NCBI GenBank assembly: GCA_023388955.1
Contig: JAEWFH010000198.1
Coordinates: 1 to 40,355, forward strand
From: Pseudomonadota bacterium
GTDB taxonomy: Bacteria; Pseudomonadota; Gammaproteobacteria; Xanthomonadales; Xanthomonadaceae
Direction: 5' to 3'
DNA: 40,355 nt
Shown: one piece after another, positions 32,447 to 40,355 of the stretch
Layout: the number at the start of each line of letters is the position of its first letter
How positions within the stretch are numbered: position 1 is the stretch's first letter
Notes under the pieces: model-generated
Seen by the model: only the letters and a program-made list of their open reading frames with translations
What the model was told of the DNA's origin: nothing
The model's database searches: none
Translations under genes and position numbers: made by a program

Positions 32447-32507
32447 GGGCGCGATGGTGGCACAGCAGATGTAAAGGAATCCTTCATCGAGGTGGGCGTG
32501 GCGCCGG

Positions 32508-33365
32508 TCACGGCGGCGGACGCAGCCAATCCAGCCGCCAGGCCGCGCCCGGCTCGCCCAGCCGTGTGGAAAGCACGGGCAGCACCGCGGCCAGGGCGGT
32601 GTCGAGTTGCCATGGCGGATTCAGCAGCAGCATCCCGCTGCCGTTCATGCGCAAGGGCGAATCGTCGGGCCGGACCATCAGCTCGGCGACCAGCGCGGAC
32701 TTCGCCGGCAGGCCGGGGATCCGGCGCAGGAACGGGTGCAGGGCGCGCCGGCGCTTGATGGGGTACCAGATCGCCCAGCAGGCCTGCGGCCAGCGCCCCA
32801 GTCCGTCGCGGGCGGCGGCCAGCACGGTATCGAATTCGTCCAGCTGTGCCTCGTAGGGCGGGTCGACCAGTACCAGTCCGCGGTTGATCCGCTCCTCGCC
32901 GGCACGGGGAGGAAGCAGGGCACGGACCGCGTCGTAGCCATCTCGCGCATGCACCGCCACGCGCGGGTCGCCGGCGAACACCGCCTTCAGCTCCGCCGCC
33001 TCCTCCGGGTGCAGCTCGCAGGCGGCGATGCGATCGTGGCTGCGCAGGGCGTGCGCAAGCAGCCACGGGGAACCGGGGTAGCTGGTATCTCCGTGCACGG
33101 CGCGGCACGCCTGCAGGGCCCCCAGGTAGCGGGTGACCAGCGGCTGCCGCGGCGGGTCGTCCAGCAAGCGCCCGATGCCGGCTGCCGCTTCGCCGGTACG
33201 CAAGGCTTTGGCGTCGTCCAGCCGGTACAGGCCGCGTCCGGCGTGGGTGTCCAGGGCGAACACGGCGGCGGGCTTGGCCAGCAGTGCATCGCACAGGGCG
33301 AGCAGCACGATGTGCTTGAGCACGTCGGCATGGTTGCCGGCATGGAAGGCGTGGCGATAGTTCAT
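32508..33365 (-). CDS. rlmJ: 23S rRNA (adenine(2030)-N6)-methyltransferase RlmJ
   Basis: RlmJ methylates A2030 of 23S rRNA using SAM. The 285-residue protein begins MNYRHAFHAGNHADVLKH, the family signature, with DTHAGRGLY as the SAM-binding motif and the catalytic VDPPYE (Asp168). WYPIKRRRALHPFL is also typical. ATG 33365 is fixed by the family's first residues. No ribosome site is visible: the start codon abuts an inverted repeat. Together with rlmKL it is the second 23S rRNA methyltransferase in the window. Confidence 0.95.
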   Translation of the reverse strand: MNYRHAFHAGNHADVLKHIVLLALCDALLAKPAAVFALDTHAGRGLYRLDDAKALRTGEAAAGIGRLLDDPPRQPLVTRYLGALQACRAVHGDTSYPGSPWLLAHALRSHDRIAACELHPEEAAELKAVFAGDPRVAVHARDGYDAVRALLPPRAGEERINRGLVLVDPPYEAQLDEFDTVLAAARDGLGRWPQACWAIWYPIKRRRALHPFLRRIPGLPAKSALVAELMVRPDDSPLRMNGSGMLLLNPPWQLDTALAAVLPVLSTRLGEPGAAWRLDWLRPPP

Positions 33366-33386
33366 CCGGCAAGCGTAGCGTGCCGG
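33366..33386 (-). other. Inverted repeat abutting the rlmJ start codon
   Basis: CCGGCA (33366-33371) and TGCCGG (33381-33386) pair around a 9-base loop, directly next to the rlmJ ATG in the place where a ribosome site would be expected. It may limit initiation or be part of a leaderless arrangement. Confidence 0.4.
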
Positions 33387-33419
33387 CGGTTGCAGCGGTT
33401 GCAGCGGTTGCAGCGGTTG
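33387..33419. repeat. 9-base tandem repeat upstream of rlmJ
   Basis: CGGTTGCAG occurs three times exactly (33387-33395, 33396-33404, 33405-33413) with a 6-base partial fourth copy. It lies in the 92-base gap between the PAP2 gene stop and the rlmJ start, where the rlmJ promoter would be expected. Confidence 0.9.
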
Positions 33420-33457
33420 TGCGCTGCGGCAGGCCACCGCCGCGGATGTCGCCCGTC

Positions 33458-34000
33458 CTAGACCAGGGTGGGTACCAGCCAGATGCCCAGGCCGCCCAGC
33501 ATGAGCCCCAGCGCGAGCGCCACCAGCACGTCGCTGGGGTAGTGCAGGCCCAGCACCACGCGCGAGACCGCGATCGCCGCGGTGAACGGCACCAGCACCC
33601 AGGCCAGCAGCGGATAGAAGGCGAGGGTGACGGTGGTGAACGCCACCGCGTGCAGGGTGTGTCCGGAGGGGAAGCTGAACTCGTCGAGTGGCGCCACCCA
33701 CGCACGGATCCGCTGGTCGGAGGCGAACGGGCGCGGACGGCGGGTCCAGCGTTTCATCGCGCGGTAGATGGCCAGCGTGACCACGCCGGTCAGTGCCAGT
33801 CGCAGGCTCACCGCCAGTCCGTCGAGGCCATCGGCCAGGACCAGCAGGGCCATCAACGCGTACCAGGCCGGTCCGTCGCCCAGCCGGCTGACCAGGGCGA
33901 AGCCGTGCCGCCAGCGGCTGCGGCCACACCAGCTGTTGGCGAGCAGGCACAGGGCGGCATCGCCGCTGGCAAGCCGCCTATGCGAAGGAACGTGCGCCAT
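33458..34000 (-). CDS. PAP2-family membrane phosphatase
   Basis: A 180-residue integral membrane phosphatase of the PAP2/PgpB type, acting on lipid phosphates or pyrophosphates. All three catalytic motifs are present: KRWTRRPRP (83-91, KX6RP), PSGH (111-114) and SRVVLGLHYPSD (146-157, SRX5HX3D). About five membrane helices are visible. Its start at 34000 overlaps the end of the glycosyltransferase gene by 23 bases, so the two are cotranslated and may serve the same glycolipid or envelope pathway. Confidence 0.9.
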   Translation of the reverse strand: MAHVPSHRRLASGDAALCLLANSWCGRSRWRHGFALVSRLGDGPAWYALMALLVLADGLDGLAVSLRLALTGVVTLAIYRAMKRWTRRPRPFASDQRIRAWVAPLDEFSFPSGHTLHAVAFTTVTLAFYPLLAWVLVPFTAAIAVSRVVLGLHYPSDVLVALALGLMLGGLGIWLVPTLV

Positions 34001-35123
34001 TTCCAGCCTCCGTGGCCAGTGACTGCAGGAGTCGGTCGAAATCCGCGGCCACGCTGGCCGGCTCGAGGGACGAGGTCGCCTGGCGGGCCGCCGCGCCCAT
34101 CACCCGGCGCAGGCCCGGGTCCATGCCCAGGTGCACGCAGGCGCGCACGAACGCGTCGTCGTCCCCGGGCGGCACCGCCGCGCCATGGCGGCCGTCGACG
34201 AGGTGCTCGGCTGCAGCGCCGGTATCCTGGGCGATGACCGGCAGGCCGCTGGCCATGGCCTCCAGGGTCACGTTGCCGAAGGTCTCGCTCAGGCTCGGGA
34301 ACACGAACAGGTCGGCCGAGGCGTAGTAGCGCGCCAGCTCATCCCCGCGGCGGACTCCGGCGAACTCCAGGTCCGGGTGCAGACCGGCCAGCGTGGCGCG
34401 CAGCGGGCCGTCGCCGACCAGCACCATCCGGGCGCGCGGCTGCCGCGCCTGCACGGCGCGGAAGGCCCGGATCGCCAGGTCCAGGTTCTTTTCCGCCGCA
34501 AGCCGCCCCACGTGCAGCAGCACCGGGTCTTCCGGCGCCACGCCCCAGCTGGCGCGCAGGCCGCGATCGCGGTGGGCGGGGTCGAACTGCACCGTGTCCA
34601 CTGCGCGGGCGAGCCTCCGGAGCTGGCGGAAGCCGAGCCCCGCCAGCTCCTCCTGCAACTCGCGGGTCGGCACCAGCGTCGCGTGGCCCCGGTTGTGGAA
34701 ACGCCGCATCCACGCCAGTGCCAGGCCGCGCAGGAGGCCGGCTCCGTACGCGTCCATGTACTGGTCGAAACGGGTGTGCAGTCCGGTGGCGGCCGGGATG
34801 CCCAGGGCGCGCGCCGCCCCCAGCGCGGAGTTGCCGAGCGGACCCTCGGTGGCGATGTACACCGCGTCGGGGCAGTCGCGCTGCCACTCGCGGCGCAGCA
34901 GGCGTCCGGCGGGGCGGCCCATGCGCAGGCCCGGGTAGCGGGGCAGGGGCAGGCTGTCGACCAGCCAGGTGCCCTCGGGTTGGACCTGATCGCGCGACTG
35001 GCGCGGACGCACTACCGTGACCCGGTGGCCCCGTGCTTCAAGCCCTTCGGCAAGCGCCTGCACCGTGAGTGCAACGCCGTTCACCTCCGGCGGCCAGGTC
35101 TCGCTGATGATCGCGTAGTGCAT
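33978..35123 (-). CDS. GT4-type glycosyltransferase (mannosyltransferase-like)
   Basis: A 381-residue GT-B enzyme. The N-terminus (SETWPPEVNGVALTVQALAEGLEARGHRVTVVRP) is typical of MgtA/PimB-like and SqdX-like transferases that glycosylate lipids. The C-terminal nucleotide-sugar domain has LLHVGRLAAEKNLDLAI and the EX7E pattern in SETFGNVTLEAMASGLPVIA. GGAGG precedes ATG 35123. The overlapping PAP2 gene suggests a lipid-linked product. Donor and acceptor are not predictable. Confidence 0.9.
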   Translation of the reverse strand: MHYAIISETWPPEVNGVALTVQALAEGLEARGHRVTVVRPRQSRDQVQPEGTWLVDSLPLPRYPGLRMGRPAGRLLRREWQRDCPDAVYIATEGPLGNSALGAARALGIPAATGLHTRFDQYMDAYGAGLLRGLALAWMRRFHNRGHATLVPTRELQEELAGLGFRQLRRLARAVDTVQFDPAHRDRGLRASWGVAPEDPVLLHVGRLAAEKNLDLAIRAFRAVQARQPRARMVLVGDGPLRATLAGLHPDLEFAGVRRGDELARYYASADLFVFPSLSETFGNVTLEAMASGLPVIAQDTGAAAEHLVDGRHGAAVPPGDDDAFVRACVHLGMDPGLRRVMGAAARQATSSLEPASVAADFDRLLQSLATEAGNGARSFA

Positions 35124-35322
35124 GCGGTCCTCCAGTGCATGCAGCTTGGTGGCGGGGGATGACGGGGCGATGGCTGCGGTGTGACCGGCGTATGTCTTCG
35201 CACCGCCTTTACACCCGGCACGCCAAGCTTTCGCGGTTTTACGTGGGCGCTGGTACCCGGTACTGCGACGACTCCCCGCCCCGATCCCCCAACGCAACGC
35301 ATCCGTATTCCCCCACGCTCCC

Positions 35323-36843
35323 ATGAATCGACGAGACCTGCTCGCCGCCAGCCTGTGCCTGCCGTTTGCCGCCCTGTGGGGCGGTGGCGCGCCGGCGCGT
35401 GCGGCGGTGTCCGGGGGGCGGGCGGTGGCGTTCGGGGCCGACACTGTCCCGGCCCTGGCCCGGGCGCTGGCCGGGCGTGCCTGGCAGGCACCCGCACAGT
35501 CCCTTCCGGCGTGGCTGGAGGGCATGGACTACGACGCCTGGCGGGACATCCGCTTCGATCCGGGACGCGCACTGTGGGGCGGGCGGGGACGCGGGTTCAC
35601 GGCCCAGTTCTTCCACCCCGGTTTCCTGTTCCGCGAGCCGGTGCAGGTATACGAGGTGGCCGAGGGCGAGGCGCGGGCGGTCGACTACGCGCCGGGGCTG
35701 TTCGACTTCGGCGCCAATCCGGTGCCGGCCGGCGCCGGGGAACGTCCCGTGGACGGTTTTGCCGGCTTCCGCCTGCACGCACCACTGAACCGGCCCGACT
35801 ACCTCGACGAGGTCTGCGTGTTCCTGGGCGCGAGCTATTTCCGCGCCGTGGCCCGCGGCCAGCTGTACGGGCTCTCCGCCCGCGGGCTGGCACTGGGTAC
35901 CGCCGACCCGGCGGGCGAGGAGTTCCCGCGTTTCACCGCCTTCTGGATCGAACGGCCCGCGCCGGGCGCCACGCAGGTGGTCGTTCACGCGCTGCTGGAC
36001 AGCCCGTCGGTGGCCGGCGCCTTCCGTTTCGCCATCACCCCGGGCGATGAGACGGTCATGGACGCGCAGTCGCGGCTGTACCCGAGGGTGCGCCTGGACC
36101 GTGTGGGCATCGCGCCGCTGACCAGCATGTTCCAGTTCGATGCCAGCGACCGCGGCGGTTTCGACGACTACCGCGCCGCGGTCCACGACTCCGACGGGCT
36201 TGCGCTGTGGACCGGCTCCGGGGAGCAGCTGTGGCGGCCGCTGGCCAACCCGGCGCTGCTGCAGGAAAGCGCGTTCGCCGATGCGGGTCCGCGGGGCTTC
36301 GGGCTGATGCAGCGCAAACGCGATTTTGCCGACTTCGGTGATGCCGAGGCGCACTACGAGCGCCGGCCCAGCCTGTGGGTCGAGCCCGGGAGCGACTGGG
36401 GTCGCGGCCACGTCCACCTGGTCGAGATCCCGACGGCGGACGAGTACCTGGACAACATCGTCGCCTTCTGGCGCCCGCAGGCCGGCCTGGAGCCGGGTCG
36501 CGAGCACCGTTTCGATTACCGCCTGCACTGGTGCGGCGACCATGGCTGGAATCCCGGCCTGGCCCGGGTGGAGCGGACTGCGTCGGGCGCGCTGGCCGCT
36601 GCGTCCGGACGTCGCTTCGTCATCGACCTGGCGGCCACCGTCGATGGTGTCGAGCCGGTGCCGGAGATCCTCGCCGACAACGGCCGGATCGACGGCATTT
36701 CCCTGCAGCGCCTGCCCGCCGGTGGCTGGCGGCTGGCCTTCGAACTCCACCCCGGCACAGGGCCGGTGGTCGAGTTGCGCGCTCGGTTGCTGGGCGCCGA
36801 CCGCACCCCACTTTCGGAGACATGGTTGTACCGATGGACGTAA
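35323..36843 (+). CDS. opgD: Glucan biosynthesis protein D (OpgD/MdoD)
   Basis: OpgD shapes osmoregulated periplasmic glucans in the periplasm. The 506-residue protein has a twin-arginine-type signal (NRRDLLAAS, cleavage near PARAA), as OpgD does, rather than the Sec signal of OpgG. Family features include FFHPGFLFREPV, FAGFRLHAPLNRPDYLDEVCVFLGASYFRAV, the SMFQFDASDRGGFDDYR segment and GDHGWNPG. No ribosome site is evident before ATG 35323. The 199-base divergent gap to the glycosyltransferase shows no clear promoter. It overlaps opgH. Confidence 0.93.
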   Translation: MNRRDLLAASLCLPFAALWGGGAPARAAVSGGRAVAFGADTVPALARALAGRAWQAPAQSLPAWLEGMDYDAWRDIRFDPGRALWGGRGRGFTAQFFHPGFLFREPVQVYEVAEGEARAVDYAPGLFDFGANPVPAGAGERPVDGFAGFRLHAPLNRPDYLDEVCVFLGASYFRAVARGQLYGLSARGLALGTADPAGEEFPRFTAFWIERPAPGATQVVVHALLDSPSVAGAFRFAITPGDETVMDAQSRLYPRVRLDRVGIAPLTSMFQFDASDRGGFDDYRAAVHDSDGLALWTGSGEQLWRPLANPALLQESAFADAGPRGFGLMQRKRDFADFGDAEAHYERRPSLWVEPGSDWGRGHVHLVEIPTADEYLDNIVAFWRPQAGLEPGREHRFDYRLHWCGDHGWNPGLARVERTASGALAAASGRRFVIDLAATVDGVEPVPEILADNGRIDGISLQRLPAGGWRLAFELHPGTGPVVELRARLLGADRTPLSETWLYRWT

Positions 36844-38771
36844 TGGACCACACCCCTGATGCCCCCCTGCTGCCCCCCGAGTCCCCGCTGGAGATGCCGG
36901 TGGCTTCGCTCGACGAGCACGCTCCCGCACCGTGCAAGGTGCCCGGTGCGCCGCGCAACGCAGGCCTGCGCCGGCTGTTCGTGTTCGGCGGCACCGCGGC
37001 GCTGACCGGCTACTCGGTCTACCAGCTGTGGTGGGCGCTGCGGCCCGGAGGGGTCGGCGTGCTGGAGTGGCTGGCGATCGTGCTGTTCGCCGCGCTCTTC
37101 GTCTGGGTGGCGCAGAGTTTCGTCAGCGCGGTGGCCGGCTTCGCGCTGATCGTCCATGGCTACCGCCGTCCCGAGCGGCTGGGGCTGATCGAGGGGGCGG
37201 CGCTGCCGGACCTGCGCACGCGTACCGCGTTGCTGGCGCCGACCTACAACGAGGACCCCGACCGGGTGATGGCCGGGCTGCAGGCGATCTACGAGTCGCT
37301 GCAGTCGACCGGCCGGTTGGCGCATTTCGATTTCTTCGTGCTCAGCGACAGCACCCGCCCGGAGGTCCGCGCTCGCGAGCGGGTGGCCTTCCAGGCCCTG
37401 CGCGAGCGTACCGGCGGGCATGCGCGGCTGTTCTACCGCCACCGCAGCGAGAACACCGAGCGCAAGGCCGGCAACATCGCCGAGTGGGTGCGCCGGTTCG
37501 GTGGTGGCTATCCGCACATGCTGATCCTGGATGCCGACAGCCTGATGACCGGCAAGTGCCTGGTCCGGCTGGCGCGGGCGATGGAGCGGCACCCCCGGGT
37601 GGCGCTGATCCAGACCCTGCCGATCGTGGTCAACGGCAACACCCTGTTCGCGCGCATGCAGCAGTTCGCCGGTCGCGTGTACGGGCAGGTGCTGGCGGTG
37701 GGCAATGCGTGGTGGCATGGCACCGAGGGCAACTACTGGGGCCACAACGCGATCCTGCGTACCCGTGCCTTTGCTTCCTGCGCGGGGCTGCCGACCCTGC
37801 GCGGGCCGCGGCCGTTCGGTGGCCACGTGCTCAGCCACGACTTCGTCGAGGCCGCGCTGCTGCGCCGCGACGGCTGGGCGGTGCATCTGGTCGCCAACCT
37901 GGGCGGCAGCTTCGAGGAAGGCCCGCCGTCGTTGACCGACATGCTGGTGCGCGACCGCCGCTGGTGCCAGGGCAACTTGCAGCATGGCGGGGTGATCCCG
38001 GCCCGCGGGCTGCATTGGGTCGGGCGCTGGCACATGCTCACCGGCATCGGCCACTACCTGACCGCACCGCTGTGGGCGATGCTGATCGTGATCGGGTTGC
38101 TGCTGACCTTTGCGGGCGGCGCGTTCGCGCCTTCGCAATGGGGCGGGGCGGCCGGCGCGGAGCGGTTCCTGGTGGTGTTCGGCCTCACCATGCTGCTGCT
38201 GCTGGGGCCCAAGCTGCTGGGCTTCACCCTGGCTTTCTTCGATCCCTGGGCGCGACGGCGCAGCGGTGGCGCGGTGCGGATGCTGGCGAGCATGCTGCTG
38301 GAGACCGTGCTGACCACGCTGCTGGCGCCGATCACCATGTACGTGCAGTCGCGCGGGGTGGCCGAGGTCCTGGCCGGCCGCGATTCGGGTTGGGAGAGCC
38401 AGCGCCGGGACGACGGCACGCTGCCGTGGCCGGTGCTGGCGCGCCGCTATGCCGGCGTCACCGCCTGTGGCGTCGTCGGCGGCGTGTGCGCGCTGCTGGT
38501 TTCGCCGCCGCTGGCGCTGTGGATGTCGCCGGTGATCGCCGGCATGGTGTTGTCGATCCCGCTGGTGGCGCTGACCACGGCGCCGGAGGCTTCGGCCTGG
38601 CTGCGGCGCTTGGGCCTGTTCGCCACTGCCGAGGAGACCGCGCCGCACCCGGTGTTGGTGCGGGCCCGGGAGCTGCGCGCGGCGATTCCGCCGACGACCG
38701 AACGGCTTCCCGGTGAACCCGCGCTCGAATCCGCTGCCCCGGCTGCCGCAGCCGGGATCACTCCGCCCTGA
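36834..38771 (+). CDS. opgH: Glucans biosynthesis glucosyltransferase H (OpgH/MdoH)
   Basis: OpgH is the inner-membrane GT2 enzyme that makes the beta-glucan backbone from UDP-glucose and moves it to the periplasm; in E. coli it also moonlights as a nutrient-dependent FtsZ inhibitor. The 645-residue protein has N-terminal helices, the GT2 core (LAPTYNEDPDRV, LSDST, the DAD metal motif at 233-235, SHDFVEAALLRRDGW and the RRWCQGN acceptor motif) and a C-terminal bundle of helices. ATG 36834 was chosen; 36822 and 36843 are alternatives, all overlapping or touching the opgD stop. Its 3' end overlaps convergent ppx by 14 bases. Confidence 0.94.
   Translation: MDVMDHTPDAPLLPPESPLEMPVASLDEHAPAPCKVPGAPRNAGLRRLFVFGGTAALTGYSVYQLWWALRPGGVGVLEWLAIVLFAALFVWVAQSFVSAVAGFALIVHGYRRPERLGLIEGAALPDLRTRTALLAPTYNEDPDRVMAGLQAIYESLQSTGRLAHFDFFVLSDSTRPEVRARERVAFQALRERTGGHARLFYRHRSENTERKAGNIAEWVRRFGGGYPHMLILDADSLMTGKCLVRLARAMERHPRVALIQTLPIVVNGNTLFARMQQFAGRVYGQVLAVGNAWWHGTEGNYWGHNAILRTRAFASCAGLPTLRGPRPFGGHVLSHDFVEAALLRRDGWAVHLVANLGGSFEEGPPSLTDMLVRDRRWCQGNLQHGGVIPARGLHWVGRWHMLTGIGHYLTAPLWAMLIVIGLLLTFAGGAFAPSQWGGAAGAERFLVVFGLTMLLLLGPKLLGFTLAFFDPWARRRSGGAVRMLASMLLETVLTTLLAPITMYVQSRGVAEVLAGRDSGWESQRRDDGTLPWPVLARRYAGVTACGVVGGVCALLVSPPLALWMSPVIAGMVLSIPLVALTTAPEASAWLRRLGLFATAEETAPHPVLVRARELRAAIPPTTERLPGEPALESAAPAAAAGITPP
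38738..38756. terminator. Hairpin at the opgH/ppx junction
   Basis: CCCGGCTG (38738-38745) and CAGCCGGG (38749-38756) pair around a 3-base loop within the last opgH codons and just past the ppx stop. No T-run; possible two-way barrier. Confidence 0.3.
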
Positions 38772-40266
38772 TCCGCAGCTCCACTCCGAGCGCCTTCATC
38801 GCCTCCGGTTCGTCTTCCAGGTCCGCCCGCAGCAACGGGCGGGCCTGCAGCCAGCGCCGGTCGAAGGCGACTTCCAGCAGCGGCCCGTCGGCGCGGGCAT
38901 CCAGCCGCGGGATCGGGTCCGCTTCGTGGCCGCGGTGGACGAGCACGGCCAGGCGCATCAGCGCGGCGTTGTGTCGCGCCGCGGGCAGCAGGCGGTCGGG
39001 AAGCACGTCGAAGGCCTGCCTCGGGATCTTGCGCCGCTGGGTGCGCACCAGCGCAGCAAGGAACTGCTGCTGCTGGCGCGAGAAACCGGCGATGTCGGAG
39101 TGTTCGACCACGTAGGCGCCATGGAGGTGGTACTGGCTGTGGGCGATGGTCAGGCCCAGCTCGTGCAGCCGGGCGGCACGGGCCAGCAGCAGCCGCTCGT
39201 CCTGGTCCAGGGCCCAGGCGCCGGCGACCTGGTCGAACAGCCGCAGCGCGGTGGCCTCTACCCGCAATGCCTGGTCCCGGTCGATGCCGTAGCGCTGGAC
39301 CATTGCGTCCACCGCGGCATCGCGTGGGTCGTCCGCGCCGCCACGGCCAACGATGTCGTGCAGCACGCCTTCGCGCATCGCCGCCTTGCTGGTCATCAAC
39401 CGTTCCAGCCCCAGCGCCTGGAATGCGGCCTCCATCACCAGCAGGCCGCCGGCGATGATCGGGCGGCGGTCGGCGCTCAGTCCGGGCAGCTCGATCGCGT
39501 CGATGCGACGTGCCGACAGCAGGGCCTCGCGTACCTTCGGCAGCGCCTCGGCGGTGATCGCGCCCTTGGTCAGCCCCATGCCCGCGCAGATGGCTCCGAT
39601 CGCCTTGGCGGTGCCGGACGAGCCGATCGCATCGTCCCAGCCCAGGGCGCGGAAGTGGACTGCGAACTGCTGGAACTCGGCCTGCACCTCGGTGCGGGCC
39701 TCCTTCCAGCGGCGGGCGTCCAGGCGCCCGTCGGAAAAGAACCGGCGGGTGGTGGCGATCGAACCGGCCTGCAGGCTTTCGCGCTCGATCGCGTCCAGGC
39801 CACTGCCGATGATGAACTCGGTGGAGCCGCCGCCGATGTCGATGACCAGCCGCAGCTTGCCGGGTGCGGAAGGCTGGGCATGGGCGACGCCCAGGTACAC
39901 CAGGCGTGCCTCCTCGCGTCCGGAGACGACCTCGATGGCGTGTCCCAGCGCGCTCTCGGCGGGCATCAGGAAGGCCTGTGGGGCGGCCAGCCGGCGCACC
40001 GTGTTGGTCGCCAGGGCACGCACCCGGTGCGGGGGGATGTCGCGGATGCGCTGGCCGAACCGCGCCAGACAGTCGAAGGCGCGCGCGCGCGCTTCCCGGC
40101 TCAGCGCGCCGCGCGCGTCCAGGCCCTCGCCCAGGCGCACGGTCTCGCGCAGCCGGTCGACCACCCGCAGCTGGCCGAGCAGGTACTGGGCCACCACCAT
40201 GTGGAAGCTGTTGGAGCCCAGGTCGATCGCGGCCAGAAGTTCGCCGTCCTGCAGGGGCGTGGCCAT
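38758..40266 (-). CDS. ppx: Exopolyphosphatase
   Basis: Ppx releases phosphate from the ends of inorganic polyphosphate and may act on pppGpp. The 502-residue protein has the ASKHA phosphate loops AIDLGSNSFHM (about 13-23) and VIDIGGGSTEF (about 143-153), VVSGREEARLVYLG, the SSGTAKAIG segment, and the C-terminal HD-like domain (RLHELGLTIAHSQYHLHG...EHSDIAGFS). ATG 40266 gives the usual length; ATGs at 40305 and 40308 would add 13-14 residues. The preceding partial gene ends 38 bases upstream. Confidence 0.95.
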   Translation of the reverse strand: MATPLQDGELLAAIDLGSNSFHMVVAQYLLGQLRVVDRLRETVRLGEGLDARGALSREARARAFDCLARFGQRIRDIPPHRVRALATNTVRRLAAPQAFLMPAESALGHAIEVVSGREEARLVYLGVAHAQPSAPGKLRLVIDIGGGSTEFIIGSGLDAIERESLQAGSIATTRRFFSDGRLDARRWKEARTEVQAEFQQFAVHFRALGWDDAIGSSGTAKAIGAICAGMGLTKGAITAEALPKVREALLSARRIDAIELPGLSADRRPIIAGGLLVMEAAFQALGLERLMTSKAAMREGVLHDIVGRGGADDPRDAAVDAMVQRYGIDRDQALRVEATALRLFDQVAGAWALDQDERLLLARAARLHELGLTIAHSQYHLHGAYVVEHSDIAGFSRQQQQFLAALVRTQRRKIPRQAFDVLPDRLLPAARHNAALMRLAVLVHRGHEADPIPRLDARADGPLLEVAFDRRWLQARPLLRADLEDEPEAMKALGVELRIRAE

Positions 40267-40304
40267 CCCCGGGAGGGTGCCGTGCGGAGCGTGTGGCGGG
40301 CCCA

Positions 40305-40355
40305 TCATCCGGCGGTCCGCGCCAGCAGCCAGGCCTGGGCCGAGTGCGGCGGGTC
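40305..40355 (-). CDS. C-terminal end of upstream gene, possibly polyphosphate kinase
   Basis: Sixteen codons and a TGA (40305-40307) are visible, ending SAQAWLLARTAG. The frame is open to the window edge. Position directly before ppx on the same strand and the SAQ-x-WL ending are compatible with ppk, which commonly precedes ppx, but 16 residues are too few to assign it. Confidence 0.4.
   Translation of the reverse strand, partial: DPPHSAQAWLLARTAG

Noticed and set aside
35124..35322. Possible promoter pair in the glycosyltransferase/opgD gap
   Set aside because: TTTACA and TACCCG-like pieces can be found but spacing and orientation are unconvincing; only a small GGTACC palindrome stands out.

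Overview
The window is about 40.4 kb of very GC-rich, tightly packed bacterial chromosome. The gene set and its order suggest a member of the Xanthomonadaceae/Lysobacteraceae (a Lysobacter- or Luteimonas-like gammaproteobacterium). It includes an ACE-like M2 peptidase lipoprotein, minCDE, a protein of the type called pathogenicity-like in Xanthomonas, RlmKL, Mfd, a PotFGHI system with a lipoprotein PotF, and OpgD/OpgH. This placement is inference; no 16S rRNA is present. I see no tRNA, rRNA, phage, insertion sequence or CRISPR array, and no gene-free stretch longer than 300 bases.

Layout. (1) 1-5581, minus strand: a compact run of an acetyltransferase, minC, minD, minE, an uncharacterised HExxH protein, a YrbL-like kinase-fold protein and an M2 dipeptidyl carboxypeptidase cut by the window edge. 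Gaps are mostly 0 to 45 bases. (2) 5750-7599, plus: a NarL/DesK-type two-component pair. (3) 7718-9963, plus: a membrane-anchored SRPBCC/GyrI-like protein, a strong terminator, then a DUF423 membrane protein and an AlkA-type DNA glycosylase. (4) 10016-12578, minus: small membrane protein, M15 carboxypeptidase, secreted DUF3887-like protein and a predicted propeller lipoprotein. (5) 12672-14328, plus: purT and a conserved hypothetical. (6) 14295-18743, minus: exo/endonuclease/phosphatase lipoprotein, bpt, pathogenicity-like protein, tesB and an AmpD-type amidase. (7) 18789-21646, plus: an alpha/beta hydrolase and rlmKL. (8) 21725-25832, minus: the potFGHI polyamine importer operon. (9) 26059-27707, plus: a TorF-type porin and a pirin. 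(10) 27747-35123, minus: secreted hypothetical, mfd, a GNAT, rlmJ, a PAP2 phosphatase and a glycosyltransferase. (11) 35323-38771, plus: opgD-opgH for periplasmic glucans. (12) 38758-40355, minus: ppx and the last codons of an upstream gene, probably ppk.

Most of the content is housekeeping. It covers division-site placement, envelope and periplasm upkeep, DNA repair, rRNA methylation, polyamine uptake and polyphosphate turnover. The most unusual signal is short palindromic repeats inside or overlapping conserved genes. One REP-like element, with a 24-base tandem expansion, lies in frame inside the RlmL methyltransferase domain of rlmKL. A different palindrome contributes about 13 residues to Mfd. 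A third element with 10-base perfect terminal inverted repeats sits between rlmKL and potI and supplies the stop codons of both convergent genes. The second item worth attention is the extension of the min operon with a putative zinc-protease-like protein and a kinase-fold protein.
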